NCBI RefSeq assembly: GCF_001590925.1
Contig: NZ_BCTU01000024.1
Coordinates: 1 to 64,000, forward strand
Direction: 5' to 3'
Length of the DNA stretch: 64,000 nt
Source of the DNA: Serratia plymuthica NBRC 102599
GTDB lineage: Bacteria > Pseudomonadota > Gammaproteobacteria > Enterobacterales > Enterobacteriaceae
In this document: piece by piece, positions 18,204 to 26,927 of the stretch
Layout of the letters: the number at the start of each line of letters is the position of its first letter
Position numbering within the stretch: position 1 is the stretch's first letter
Program-made: the position numbers and the translations under genes
The notes under the pieces: generated by a model
Databases searched by the model: none
The model's input: the letters and a program-made list of their open reading frames with translations, nothing else
What the model was told of the DNA's origin: nothing

Positions 18204-19103
18204 ATGCTCTTCCCGCTGCTGGCGGTGCTGATCTGGTCGGTTAACGCCGTCGTCAGCAAACTCTCCGCCACCGCAATCGATCCGGCCGCCATCTCGTTTT
18301 ACCGTTGGCTGCTGGCGCTGATCGTCCTGACCCCGTTCGTATTGCCCGGCGTGATCCGCAATTGGCGGGAGGTGCGCGCCAACGGATGGAAATTGCTGAT
18401 CCTCGGCCTGCTCGGCATGGTGCTGTACCAAAGCCTGGCCTACTATGCGGCGCACAGCGTCAGCGCGCTGTTTATGGGTATCATTGTGTCGCTGATCCCG
18501 CTGCTGACCATTCTGATCAGCATCGTACTGCTGCGCATTGCACCGACCGTCGGCGTGGCGATCGGCAGCGTGCTGTCCTTCGGCGGATTGATCTGGCTGG
18601 TCAGCGCCGGTCATCCAGGCGAGCTGCTGCAACATGGCATCGGCAAGGGCGAACTGATGATGTTCGCCGCCGCCGCTTCCTATGCGCTGTACGGCGTGCT
18701 GACCAAACGCTGGATGATTGCTCTGCCTAATTGGCAGGCGCTGTATGTGCAAATCCTGTTCGGTGTCGTGCTGTTGTTACCCAACTTTCTGATGGCGCAG
18801 GATGTCGGGCTGAACAGCCAGAATATCCCGCTGGTGCTGTTCGCCGGCATCCCGGCTTCGATCATCGCGCCTTTCTTGTGGATCCAGGGCGTGATGCGCC
18901 TCGGGGCCAATACTGCGTCGATATTTATGAACCTGTCGCCGGTCTTTACCGCCGTCATCGCCGTGCTGTTCCTGCATGAACAGCTGCACAGCTACCATTT
19001 GATCGGCGGCGGCGTCACGCTGCTGGGCGTAATTTTGTCGCAACGTCTGCGCACGCCGTTAGGGCGCAAGGCAAAAAAACCAGCGGCCGAAGTGAAGTCC
19101 TAA
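18204..19103 (+). CDS. EamA-family (DMT) transporter
   Basis: An inner-membrane protein of about 300 residues with ten predicted hydrophobic helices in two EamA repeats. The first begins LLAVLIWSVNAVVSKLSA and the second GELMMFAAAASYALYGVLTKR. Members export metabolites or amino acids; the substrate here is not predictable. Starts at GTG 18198 or TTG 18183 are also possible. It is divergent from the AraC-type regulator and its 3' end overlaps that of tctE by four bases. Confidence 0.88.
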   Translation: MLFPLLAVLIWSVNAVVSKLSATAIDPAAISFYRWLLALIVLTPFVLPGVIRNWREVRANGWKLLILGLLGMVLYQSLAYYAAHSVSALFMGIIVSLIPLLTILISIVLLRIAPTVGVAIGSVLSFGGLIWLVSAGHPGELLQHGIGKGELMMFAAAASYALYGVLTKRWMIALPNWQALYVQILFGVVLLLPNFLMAQDVGLNSQNIPLVLFAGIPASIIAPFLWIQGVMRLGANTASIFMNLSPVFTAVIAVLFLHEQLHSYHLIGGGVTLLGVILSQRLRTPLGRKAKKPAAEVKS

Positions 19104-20518
19104 GGCAACAGCTGAAAACGCACCCGCACCAGCAGGCCGCCCAGCGCGGCCGAGGTCAACAGCTCCGGGCGGGTGCCGTGATAACGGGTAATGTCGCTGA
19201 CCAGCGCCAGCCCCAGCCCGGCACCGGGCTGATCGCCCACATTATCCAGCCGATGGAAGGGTTGCAGCGCCTGCGCGGTATCCTGCTGAGCAATGCCTGG
19301 CCCGTTATCTTCTATCTCCAGCACGCACTCCCCGGCCGGTTTATCGAGCGTCAGACGCGCGGTGACCACGCCCTGATTCGGCACGTATTTCAGCGCGTTA
19401 TCCAGCAGATTGGCGCACAACTCGGTGAGCAACAGCGCCTCACCGCCGACCCAGCATACCGACTCCCCTTCATAGCCTAAATCAATACGCTTGCTGCGCG
19501 CCTGCGGCAGACGCGAAAAACAGGCATCGCGCAGTACCTGCGCCAGATTCACCGGTTGCAGCTTGCGATCGGCATGATGTTCATGGGCTTTAAGCCGCGA
19601 GAGATAGAGCAGGCGATCGGTCAGCGCCACGGTGTTATCCAGCGTGACGCTCATCGCCGCCAGGCTTTCCCGCCACTGCTCCGGCTTATCGCTGGCCAGC
19701 GCCACCCCCACCTGAGTTTTCAGCACCGTCAGCGGCGTGCGCAGTTGATGAGAGGCGTCGGCGCTAAAACGCTCCTGACGCGCCACCATTACCCGCAGCC
19801 GTTCGATATAGCGATTGAACGCCAGCAGCAGAGGCTGCATTTCCGACCAGGGCAACACCATCGGTAACGGCGTCAGTTCGCCCGGATCGCGCCGCAGCAT
19901 GATGCCGGAAAGCTTGCGCATCGGCTTTAGCACTCGCTTGAGCAAGGCGAAGGCCAGAATCATCGTCAGCACCACCACGGTCCCCTGGCTGAGCAAGGCG
20001 GAAAGCATCATCTGCCGTGCCAGGTAACGGCGCGACTCCAGCGTTTCCGCCACCAGGATAGTCGCCATGCCCATGACGCCCGATTCATTGACCGGCTGGT
20101 ACAGCGCAGCCACGCGGATCGGCCGGCCGCTGTATTCGGCGTCATAGAAATGCACCAGCGCCGGATACAGACTGGAGCGCAGGATATGCGGCGGCATGGG
20201 CGGCAGATCGTCGTAACCGGAGATGCTTTTTCCCTGCGGAGAGATCACTTCGTAATAGAGCTGATCGTTCATGTTGCGCTCAAAGCTATCGAGCACCACG
20301 TAAGGCACATCCACTTCCAGGCGGCCGTTGCGCACCACCAGCCGCTCCGCCACGGTGCGCGCCGATGCCAGCAGCGTGCGATCGTAAGCCAGCGTGGCGG
20401 CGTTCATGGCGCTAAAGTAATGGGTGTAAATGGAGATACCGCCCAGCACCAGTAAAGGTAAACCGAAAAACAGCAGCAGTTGATAAAACAGGGAGCGCGG
20501 TGCGTTAAACCACCTCAT
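19100..20518 (-). CDS. tctE: TctE, sensor histidine kinase
   Basis: A 472-residue membrane kinase controlling tricarboxylate uptake. One membrane helix is at about residues 11-31 and a second near 165-188, enclosing a periplasmic sensor domain. The H-box is ASHQLRTPLTVLKTQ, the N-box LCANLLDNALKYV, and the ATP-lid motifs EDNGPGIA and GAGLGLALV. The ATG at 20518 overlaps the end of tctD by 14 bases. The sequence alone does not separate it from other TctE-like kinases; the neighbouring tctCBA supports the name. Confidence 0.88.
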   Translation of the reverse strand: MRWFNAPRSLFYQLLLFFGLPLLVLGGISIYTHYFSAMNAATLAYDRTLLASARTVAERLVVRNGRLEVDVPYVVLDSFERNMNDQLYYEVISPQGKSISGYDDLPPMPPHILRSSLYPALVHFYDAEYSGRPIRVAALYQPVNESGVMGMATILVAETLESRRYLARQMMLSALLSQGTVVVLTMILAFALLKRVLKPMRKLSGIMLRRDPGELTPLPMVLPWSEMQPLLLAFNRYIERLRVMVARQERFSADASHQLRTPLTVLKTQVGVALASDKPEQWRESLAAMSVTLDNTVALTDRLLYLSRLKAHEHHADRKLQPVNLAQVLRDACFSRLPQARSKRIDLGYEGESVCWVGGEALLLTELCANLLDNALKYVPNQGVVTARLTLDKPAGECVLEIEDNGPGIAQQDTAQALQPFHRLDNVGDQPGAGLGLALVSDITRYHGTRPELLTSAALGGLLVRVRFQLLP

Positions 20519-21179
20519 TGCAGAGCTCCAGGCTGTAGCCCAGACCGCGCAGGGTGACGATCGCCACGTTGCTGCCCTGTAACTTTTTCCGCAGCCGATG
20601 CACGTACAGCTCAATACTCTCCGGATTGGCTTCGTCGGACAGGGTAAACACCTGTTCAAACAGCTGCTGTTTGGCGACCGGCCGGCCGCGCCGGTGGATC
20701 AGGGCAGTCAGCACCGCCAACTCGCGTGGCGTTAGCGACAACGGTTTATCGTCCAGTTGAAAATAGCCTTCATCGTGATAGGTCAGCGCGCCATACTGCA
20801 GCGCCTGCTGGGTAACGCCGACGCTGCGGCGCAGCAGCGCCCGAATGCGCGCTTCCAGCTCATCGAGTTCAAAGGGTTTGGTGAGATAGTCATCGGCGCC
20901 CAGATTCAGCCCTTTGACCCGATCGGCAACGTCAGTTCTGGCGGTCAACAGCAACACCGGCAGGTCCTGGCCGCGCTTGCGCAGGCGGGCCAGCAGATCC
21001 AGGCCATTCAGGCGCGGCAACGCTACGTCCAGCACCACCAGCGCATAGCGTTCGTTTAACAACAGATGGTCGGCCGCCAACCCGTCCGGCGCGATGTCCA
21101 CGGCAAAACCGGCGCCGGTCAGCGCCTTTTGCAACCAATGGGATAACTCGGGATGATCCTCTACCAATAACAGCCGCAT
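20505..21179 (-). CDS. tctD: TctD, response regulator
   Basis: A 224-residue OmpR-class regulator. The receiver domain begins MRLLLVEDHPELSHWL, with the phosphorylated aspartate in VVLDVALPRLNG (about residue 51) and the conserved lysine in DYLTKPFELDELEARI. The winged-helix domain has SLTPRELAVLTALI and ESIELYVHRLRKKL. It is transcribed ahead of tctE and should activate tctCBA in response to citrate or related acids. Confidence 0.9.
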   Translation of the reverse strand: MRLLLVEDHPELSHWLQKALTGAGFAVDIAPDGLAADHLLLNERYALVVLDVALPRLNGLDLLARLRKRGQDLPVLLLTARTDVADRVKGLNLGADDYLTKPFELDELEARIRALLRRSVGVTQQALQYGALTYHDEGYFQLDDKPLSLTPRELAVLTALIHRRGRPVAKQQLFEQVFTLSDEANPESIELYVHRLRKKLQGSNVAIVTLRGLGYSLELCNEVV

Positions 21180-21382
21180 TTTTCCATTCCATTGATTTAT
21201 CTGCACAAGCAGGATGAATACAGCGCCATATCGTCAGGAGACGACATATCGCTTGTTAACATGTTTATAACAGCAGGATGGCATGGAAGGCGGCGTGATA
21301 GAAGGGTGGCGCAGAGCCCGTTTTGGGAGCTGGTACACAATTACGGTATAGAACAACGGGTGCTGGCGGCACCCGCTTTATT

Positions 21383-21709
21383 TCAACATGGAAGCCCGCT
21401 GTCGGCCAAGGCGATATCAAGCGCCGGCCGTACTTTGGCTGGGCTGAACGGCGGAGAAACCAGCACGGAGCGATTATTGGCGGCAAAAACGATATCCACG
21501 CCGGTGATGCAGGCGGTCATTTGGCAGGCATGTTTTTCGCCGTTGGCCGTAGAAAAATGCAGTTCAAAAACGCCGATCTCCGGGCGCAGGCGTTTTAGCC
21601 GACAATGCCCCGCCTCCCCAATCATTTCAGCATAAGCCGCCGGCAACATCTTGATAGCGCTCACCTTGGCGTTGTCCCTGCCACCGAATAATTTCCCGAG
21701 TAAAAACAT
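21383..21709 (-). CDS. Hypothetical protein upstream of tctD
   Basis: A 108-codon frame I do not recognise, starting MFLLGKLFGGRDNAK and ending ALADSGLPC. It has no signal peptide or membrane helix beyond a short hydrophobic start, and two cysteines in HACQMTAC. A weak GGA ribosome site precedes the ATG. It lies between tctD and tctC on the tctD strand, about 200 bases from tctD. A longer frame on the opposite strand (21192-21635) covers the same DNA but reads as low-complexity shadow. I favour this minus-strand frame without being certain it is a gene. Confidence 0.5.
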   Translation of the reverse strand: MFLLGKLFGGRDNAKVSAIKMLPAAYAEMIGEAGHCRLKRLRPEIGVFELHFSTANGEKHACQMTACITGVDIVFAANNRSVLVSPPFSPAKVRPALDIALADSGLPC

Positions 21710-21984
21710 AATAATGCGTCCGTAATAATTTTATTTTTTATTATTTTACTCCAAGAGCAACGCAACAAAACTGACATTACACATGTTTTAAGCCAGGTTT
21801 ACGGGCTGTTCTTGCCACGCCGTATGTGCTAGCGCACCGGCGGTTGGCACCGGACAGGAGACGCGTATCACATCTTGTAAACTTTCCCTGTGACTGAAAG
21901 GTAAATGAAAGGTTGTTGATTTAACAATTCAGCAACCCGTATCGGCGGGGATTCACACCGACAGAAAATACCTTGGGGAAAGCA

Positions 21985-22965
21985 ATGAAAAAAACAATCA
22001 CCCGTACTCTGGCTGCAACCGCCCTGCTGCTGGCGGCCAATCAGGCCTTTGCCGTAGAAGCGCCGAAACGCACCGAATGCATCGCCCCCGCCAAGCCCGG
22101 CGGCGGTTTTGATCTGACCTGCAAACTGATTCAGGTGTCGCTGCAAGAAACCCAAGCCATCGACAAACCGATGCGCGTTACCTATATGCCCGGCGGCGTC
22201 GGTGCGGTGGCTTATAACGCCATCGTCGCCCAACGCCCTGCGGAATTCGGCACCGTGGTGGCCTTCTCCGGCGGCTCCCTGCTCAACCTTTCGCAAGGGA
22301 AGTTCGGCCGGTACAACGTCGATGACGTGAAATGGCTGGCCGCCGTCGGTACCGACTACGGCATGATCGCCGTGCGCGCCGACTCGCCGTACAAAACCCT
22401 CAAAGAGCTGATGAACGCCTTCCAGAAAGATCCCAACAGCGTGGTGTTCGGCGCGGGCGCGTCGATCGGCAGCCAGGACTGGATGAAAACCGCCCTGCTG
22501 GCGCGCGAGGTCGGGGTCGATCCTCACAAGATGCGCTACGTCGCGTTCGAAGGCGGTGGCGAGCCGGTCACCGCGCTGCTCGGTAACCATATTCAGGCAG
22601 TGTCCGGCGATTTGAGCGAAATGGTGCCCTACCTGCAAGGTGACAAAATTCGCGTGCTGGCGGTGTACTCCGAACAGCGTCTGCCGGGCCAGTTAGCCGA
22701 CGTGCCGACCGCCAAAGAACAGGGGTTCAATCTGATCTGGCCGATCATCCGCGGTTTCTACGTTGGCCCGAAGGTCAGCGAAGAGGAATACCAGTGGTGG
22801 CTCGACACCTTCAAGAAAATGATGGCAACCGACGAATTCAAAAAGCAGCGCGACCTGCGCGGCCTGTTTGAATTCAACCTGGCCGGCAAGGAGCTGGATG
22901 CCTACGTGAAAAACCAGGTCAATCAGTACCGCGAGCAGGCCAAAGTCTTCGGCCTGGCTAAATAA
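21985..22965 (+). CDS. tctC: TctC, tripartite tricarboxylate-binding protein
   Basis: A 326-residue periplasmic solute-binding protein of the TTT family that captures citrate or similar tricarboxylates for TctAB. A signal peptide, MKKTITRTLAATALLLAANQAFA, precedes ECIAPAKPGGGFDLTCKL, the family ligand-loop signature. YMPGGVGAVAYN and GAGASIGSQDWM are further binding-site blocks. GGGGA precedes the ATG. It is first in tctCBA; tctB follows after 14 bases. Confidence 0.94.
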   Translation: MKKTITRTLAATALLLAANQAFAVEAPKRTECIAPAKPGGGFDLTCKLIQVSLQETQAIDKPMRVTYMPGGVGAVAYNAIVAQRPAEFGTVVAFSGGSLLNLSQGKFGRYNVDDVKWLAAVGTDYGMIAVRADSPYKTLKELMNAFQKDPNSVVFGAGASIGSQDWMKTALLAREVGVDPHKMRYVAFEGGGEPVTALLGNHIQAVSGDLSEMVPYLQGDKIRVLAVYSEQRLPGQLADVPTAKEQGFNLIWPIIRGFYVGPKVSEEEYQWWLDTFKKMMATDEFKKQRDLRGLFEFNLAGKELDAYVKNQVNQYREQAKVFGLAK

Positions 22966-22979
22966 CCGGGGGAAATACC

Positions 22980-23411
22980 ATGAGCGATCGCATTTTTGCC
23001 GGTTTCTGGTTGCTGCTGTGCATCGGCGGCCTGTTTATCGGCTGGGGCATTCAGAGCGAATACAGCTATGAACCGCTGGGGCCGCGCCCCTTCCCGCTGG
23101 CCATCCTCAGCCTGATGTCGCTGTGCGCGGCACTGCTGCTGCTGAACAAACCGCAGGCCGTCGAATGGCCGCACAACAAGGTAATGCAACGCCTGCTGGT
23201 GCTGGTGATTACGCTGGTGCTGTACGCCTGGGGCTTCGAATGGCTGGGCTTTCCGCTGGCCACCGCACTGCTGACCTTCAGCATTGGCTTGCTGTTCCAG
23301 GCCAGCCTGCTTGCGGCAGCGGTCTCCGGCGTGGTGATGGGCGTTGCGCTGTACTACGCCTTTGACCAATTACTCGATGTAACACTGCCACTCGGCGTTT
23401 GGCTGAGCTAA
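22980..23411 (+). CDS. tctB: TctB, small membrane subunit of the tricarboxylate transporter
   Basis: A 143-residue protein with about four hydrophobic helices (residues 5-22, 37-55, 72-90 and 98-125). This is the small, poorly conserved membrane subunit of tripartite tricarboxylate transporters. Recognition rests on size, topology and its position between tctC and tctA. Confidence 0.9.
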   Translation: MSDRIFAGFWLLLCIGGLFIGWGIQSEYSYEPLGPRPFPLAILSLMSLCAALLLLNKPQAVEWPHNKVMQRLLVLVITLVLYAWGFEWLGFPLATALLTFSIGLLFQASLLAAAVSGVVMGVALYYAFDQLLDVTLPLGVWLS

Positions 23412-23422
23412 CGGGGGCGATG

Positions 23423-24940
23423 ATGGAAACCTGGATGTATTTAACCCAAGGGTTCGAGGTGGCGCTGGTGCCGCAGAACCTGATTATCGCACTGATTGGC
23501 TGCTTCGTCGGCACCATTGTCGGCCTGCTGCCGGGGCTGGGGCCGATCAACGGCGTGGCTATTCTGCTGCCGCTGGCGTTTGCTCTCAAGCTGCCGGCCG
23601 AGTCCGCGCTGATCCTGCTGGCGACGGTCTATATCGGCTGCGAATACGGCGGCCGCATCTCGTCCATCCTGCTTAACGTACCCGGCGACGCGGCGGCGAT
23701 CATGACCGCGCTGGACGGCTACCCGATGGCGCAACAGGGCCGCGCCGGCGTGGCGTTGTCGATCTCGGCGGTCAGCTCTTTCGTCGGTTCCATGATCGCC
23801 ATCGGCGGCATTATTCTGTTCGCCCCGCTGCTGGCGCGCTGGTCACTGGCGTTCGGTCCGGCGGAGTACTTTGCCCTGATGGTGTTCGCCATCGCCTGTC
23901 TGGGCAGCATGATGAGCCAAAACCCGCTGAAGTCGCTGCTGGCGGCGCTGATTGGCCTGGGGCTGGCGACGGTAGGCGTAGACGCCAACACCGGCGTTTA
24001 CCGCTTCACCTTCGACAGCGTGCATCTCTCCGACGGCGTGCAGTTTATCGTGGTGGTGATCGGGTTGTTCTCGGTCAGTGAAATCCTGCTGATGCTGGAA
24101 AGCACCAGCGGCGGACAAAAGCTGGTGCGTAAAACCGGTCGCCTGTTGTTTAACCGCAAAGAGGCCGCCGAGTGCGTCGGCCCGACGCTGCGCTCTTCGG
24201 TGATCGGCTTCTTCGTCGGCATCCTGCCCGGTGCCGGCGCCACCATCGCCAGTGCGCTCACCTATATGACCGAAAAGAAAATCAGCGGCAACAGCGAGAC
24301 CTTCGGCAAAGGGGATATTCGCGGCGTAGCGGCGCCGGAAGCCGCCAACAATGCTTCGGCCTGCGGCTCGTTCATTCCGATGCTGACGCTGGGCGTGCCG
24401 GGTTCGGGCACCACGGCGGTGATGATGGGCGCACTGACGCTGTACAACATCACGCCAGGCCCGGCGATGTTCACCGAGCAGCCGGACATTGTCTGGGGCC
24501 TGATCGCCGCGTTGCTGATTGCCAACGTGATCCTGCTGATCATGAACCTGCCGCTGGTCGGCCTGTTTACCCGCATGCTGACCATCCCGCTGTGGTTCCT
24601 GGTACCGGCGATTGCCGCCGTGTCTGCGGTGGGCGTTTATGCGGTGCACAGCACCACCTTTGACCTGCTGTTGATGGTCGGACTGGGGGTGTTCGGTTAT
24701 ATCTTGCGGAAAATGCACTTCCCGATGTCGCCGCTGATCCTGGGTTTCGTGCTGGGGGAAATGCTGGAACAGAACCTGCGCCGTGCGCTGTCAATCAGCA
24801 ACGGGGATTTCGGCATCCTGTGGAGCAGCGGTATCGCGCAAACGCTGCTGGTATTGGCGGTGGCGGTGCTGGTGTTGCCGCTGTTGCTGCGCGGAGTGCG
24901 AAAACGCCGCAGGGTGGAAGAAACGGCCAAAGCCGAGTAA
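23423..24940 (+). CDS. tctA: TctA, large membrane subunit of the tricarboxylate transporter
   Basis: A 505-residue permease with about 11-12 membrane segments. GLLPGLGPINGVAILLPLAF near residue 38 and VPGSGTTAVMMGAL near 325 are duplicated family signatures lining the transport path; GILPGAGATIASALTYM is the inner repeat. The sequence is close to Salmonella TctA throughout. The ATG at 23423 is better spaced from GGGGG than one at 23420. A strong terminator follows. Confidence 0.95.
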   Translation: METWMYLTQGFEVALVPQNLIIALIGCFVGTIVGLLPGLGPINGVAILLPLAFALKLPAESALILLATVYIGCEYGGRISSILLNVPGDAAAIMTALDGYPMAQQGRAGVALSISAVSSFVGSMIAIGGIILFAPLLARWSLAFGPAEYFALMVFAIACLGSMMSQNPLKSLLAALIGLGLATVGVDANTGVYRFTFDSVHLSDGVQFIVVVIGLFSVSEILLMLESTSGGQKLVRKTGRLLFNRKEAAECVGPTLRSSVIGFFVGILPGAGATIASALTYMTEKKISGNSETFGKGDIRGVAAPEAANNASACGSFIPMLTLGVPGSGTTAVMMGALTLYNITPGPAMFTEQPDIVWGLIAALLIANVILLIMNLPLVGLFTRMLTIPLWFLVPAIAAVSAVGVYAVHSTTFDLLLMVGLGVFGYILRKMHFPMSPLILGFVLGEMLEQNLRRALSISNGDFGILWSSGIAQTLLVLAVAVLVLPLLLRGVRKRRRVEETAKAE

Positions 24941-24947
24941 GTATAGT

Positions 24948-24974
24948 GGGCGGGGAGATTACCCCGCCCTTTTC
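24948..24974 (+). terminator. Rho-independent terminator of tctCBA
   Basis: A perfect eight-base stem, GGGCGGGG and CCCCGCCC, with a six-base loop (AGATTA) is followed by TTTTCAG. It starts seven bases after the tctA stop. Confidence 0.9.
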
Positions 24975-24978
24975 AGTT

Positions 24979-25608
24979 TTAACGCTTAATGTCGTTTATC
25001 GCCCGTTCCAGGGCGGCAATATCATTGTCGGCCAGCCAAGGTTGCACGCGGGCAAAATCCTCCGCCGACAAATCATAAATGCGCAACGCGAGTAACCCTG
25101 CGATCGTCTCCGGAGTAAATCGCAGCTTGATCGGCCGCGCCGGGTTGCCGCCCACGATGGCGTAAGGTTCGACATCCGCAGTCACTATGCTGCCTGCGGC
25201 CACCACCGCCCCTTCGCCAATAGTGACGCCCGGCATCAGCATCGCCCGCATGCCTATCCAGCAGCCGTCGCCCAACCGGGTATCACCCTTGGGCTGATAA
25301 GCAGCCTGGATGCTCTCCATAAACGGGTACAGGCTCAGCCAATCGATACGGTGCGTATGATTGCCGCCCATCAGGATCACCGCCTCGGCGGCTATGCAGA
25401 CATAATCGCCGATCAGCAATTTGTCTATCGGCCCCAACGGTGGCCACTGTTGGCTGACCGCGTCGCCGTGTAAATAACGCACGACGGAGCGTTCGAAACC
25501 GCTATCCCAGCAGTCGCTGTAATAGCTGTGGGTTCCCTTGACGATAATATTGGGATTGGTCACCGTTTGGTGCAGCAGTTCTGTTTTGGACCAGTGTTTT
25601 TCAGACAT
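24979..25608 (-). CDS. CatB-like xenobiotic acetyltransferase (hexapeptide type)
   Basis: A 209-residue left-handed beta-helix acetyltransferase of the type B chloramphenicol/streptogramin (XAT) family. Hexapeptide repeats run over about residues 75-165. The catalytic histidine lies in [18 protein letters not shown], and [24 protein letters not shown] and [12 protein letters not shown] are family blocks. Such genes are often intrinsic in Serratia-like chromosomes; whether this copy confers resistance cannot be told from sequence. It converges on tctA. Confidence 0.88.
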   Translation of the reverse strand: MSEKHWSKTELLHQTVTNPNIIVKGTHSYYSDCWDSGFERSVVRYLHGDAVSQQWPPLGPIDKLLIGDYVCIAAEAVILMGGNHTHRIDWLSLYPFMESIQAAYQPKGDTRLGDGCWIGMRAMLMPGVTIGEGAVVAAGSIVTADVEPYAIVGGNPARPIKLRFTPETIAGLLALRIYDLSAEDFARVQPWLADNDIAALERAINDIKR

Positions 25609-25763
25609 GGCGCTTTCTCTTTTGCTGGTTGCAAGAGCCACGGAACGAGATCTGTGGCCGTGTTTTCGTTCACTCAACACGGCCTGTTTAAGCGATGATC
25701 GCCTTTTTTAATCTTGGATTGTTAGTCATGATTGCCTCTCCAGCGAGGCATAAGGGTAACAAA

Positions 25764-26759
25764 TCAGGCCTGATCCGTCTTCTTCTTCAGCATCAACACC
25801 CCACCCATCACCAGCGCGCTGCCCAGCAGTTGCAGCCGGTTCATGTTTTCCCCCAGCAGGAAATAGGCAATGACCGCCGTGAACACCAGCTCCAGCGACA
25901 AAATCAGGTTTGCAACCGCCAGCGGCAACGTCTTCAGGCTGATATTGTACAGGCCAAACCCCAGCAGCGTCGGCCCGGCGGCCAGGATCACCAGCAACAG
26001 CCAGCCACTCCATTCAATGCCCTGTGCCCCCTGGGACAGGAACCACAAAGAGCCGGTCATGCCCTGAAATGCCGGCAGGGGAAACAGCGTCAGCGCGATG
26101 TTGAACAGCCATTGGTAAACCGCCGAAAAACCAAACACATACAAAATGGTATTCCACACCGGATAGCGCCGTTCCGTGGCTACGCGCCCTCCCAGGGTGT
26201 ACAGGGTATAGCCGATACCGGACAACATGCCGATCAACAGCCCCAGCAGGTTGAAATGGGCATTGCCCAGGCTGTCGCCGTTACTGACCAGGAAACAGCC
26301 GCCCAGGCTGACCACAATCACCAGCAGTTGGCGCAGGTTCAGTCGTTCGCTGTACATCACCCAGCCAAGAAATACGGTAAAACCTACCGAGCAGTAAGTA
26401 AGAATGGTCGCCACCGACGCGCCGTTCAAGGCTACCGACAGCGTCCACAGACTGTTGAACACCGCCAGCAGCAGGCCATAACAGGCATAAAAAGGCACCT
26501 GCGCAGGCTGCAAACGCGCCCATTCGGGTTTGAGCAGCAACAACAACGGCAATAACACCAGGGCAACCAATGCCGCACGCCAAAAGGCCAGCACAAAGGT
26601 GGGCAAGTGATAATGCTCCGTCAGCACACGGATAATAATGGCGGTAAAGGCCAGCAGCATGGCGCTGACGATGGCAATGACATACCCCTGACTGTTGCCC
26701 TGCAAAATACGCGCACCGGGGAAAACCGGCCTTGCTGAAATACCCGACGGTAATGACAT
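25764..26759 (-). CDS. EamA-family (DMT) transporter
   Basis: A 331-residue inner-membrane protein with about ten helices. The repeats begin near GYVIAIVSAMLLAFTAIIIR and LLGLLIGMLSGIGYTLYTLGG. It resembles the carboxylate/amino-acid/amine exporters. The ATG at 26759 has GAGGGTG just upstream, so longer frames are not needed. It is divergent from a MocR-type regulator 168 bases away, a frequent pairing for transporters of this family. Confidence 0.88.
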   Translation of the reverse strand: MSLPSGISARPVFPGARILQGNSQGYVIAIVSAMLLAFTAIIIRVLTEHYHLPTFVLAFWRAALVALVLLPLLLLLKPEWARLQPAQVPFYACYGLLLAVFNSLWTLSVALNGASVATILTYCSVGFTVFLGWVMYSERLNLRQLLVIVVSLGGCFLVSNGDSLGNAHFNLLGLLIGMLSGIGYTLYTLGGRVATERRYPVWNTILYVFGFSAVYQWLFNIALTLFPLPAFQGMTGSLWFLSQGAQGIEWSGWLLLVILAAGPTLLGFGLYNISLKTLPLAVANLILSLELVFTAVIAYFLLGENMNRLQLLGSALVMGGVLMLKKKTDQA

Positions 26760-26927
26760 GACACCCTCAAAAACGGCGATAACGGACTCAGGCAGGAATT
26801 CTAACGCGGCGAAATTTTGTCGCCAGAGCCACTTTCCCCGATTGTTATGCAGGCCACTTTTATCCGCTTGAAGCCCGATGGCCATGAGGTATAGTAAAAA
26901 TCACCGCCCCTGACCGAGCCAATTTCC

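Noticed and set aside
21192-21635. 147-codon plus-strand frame opposite the hypothetical gene near tctD
   Set aside because: Composition is shadow-like with no domain signal, and it starts at the tctD promoter. The minus-strand frame looks more protein-like.
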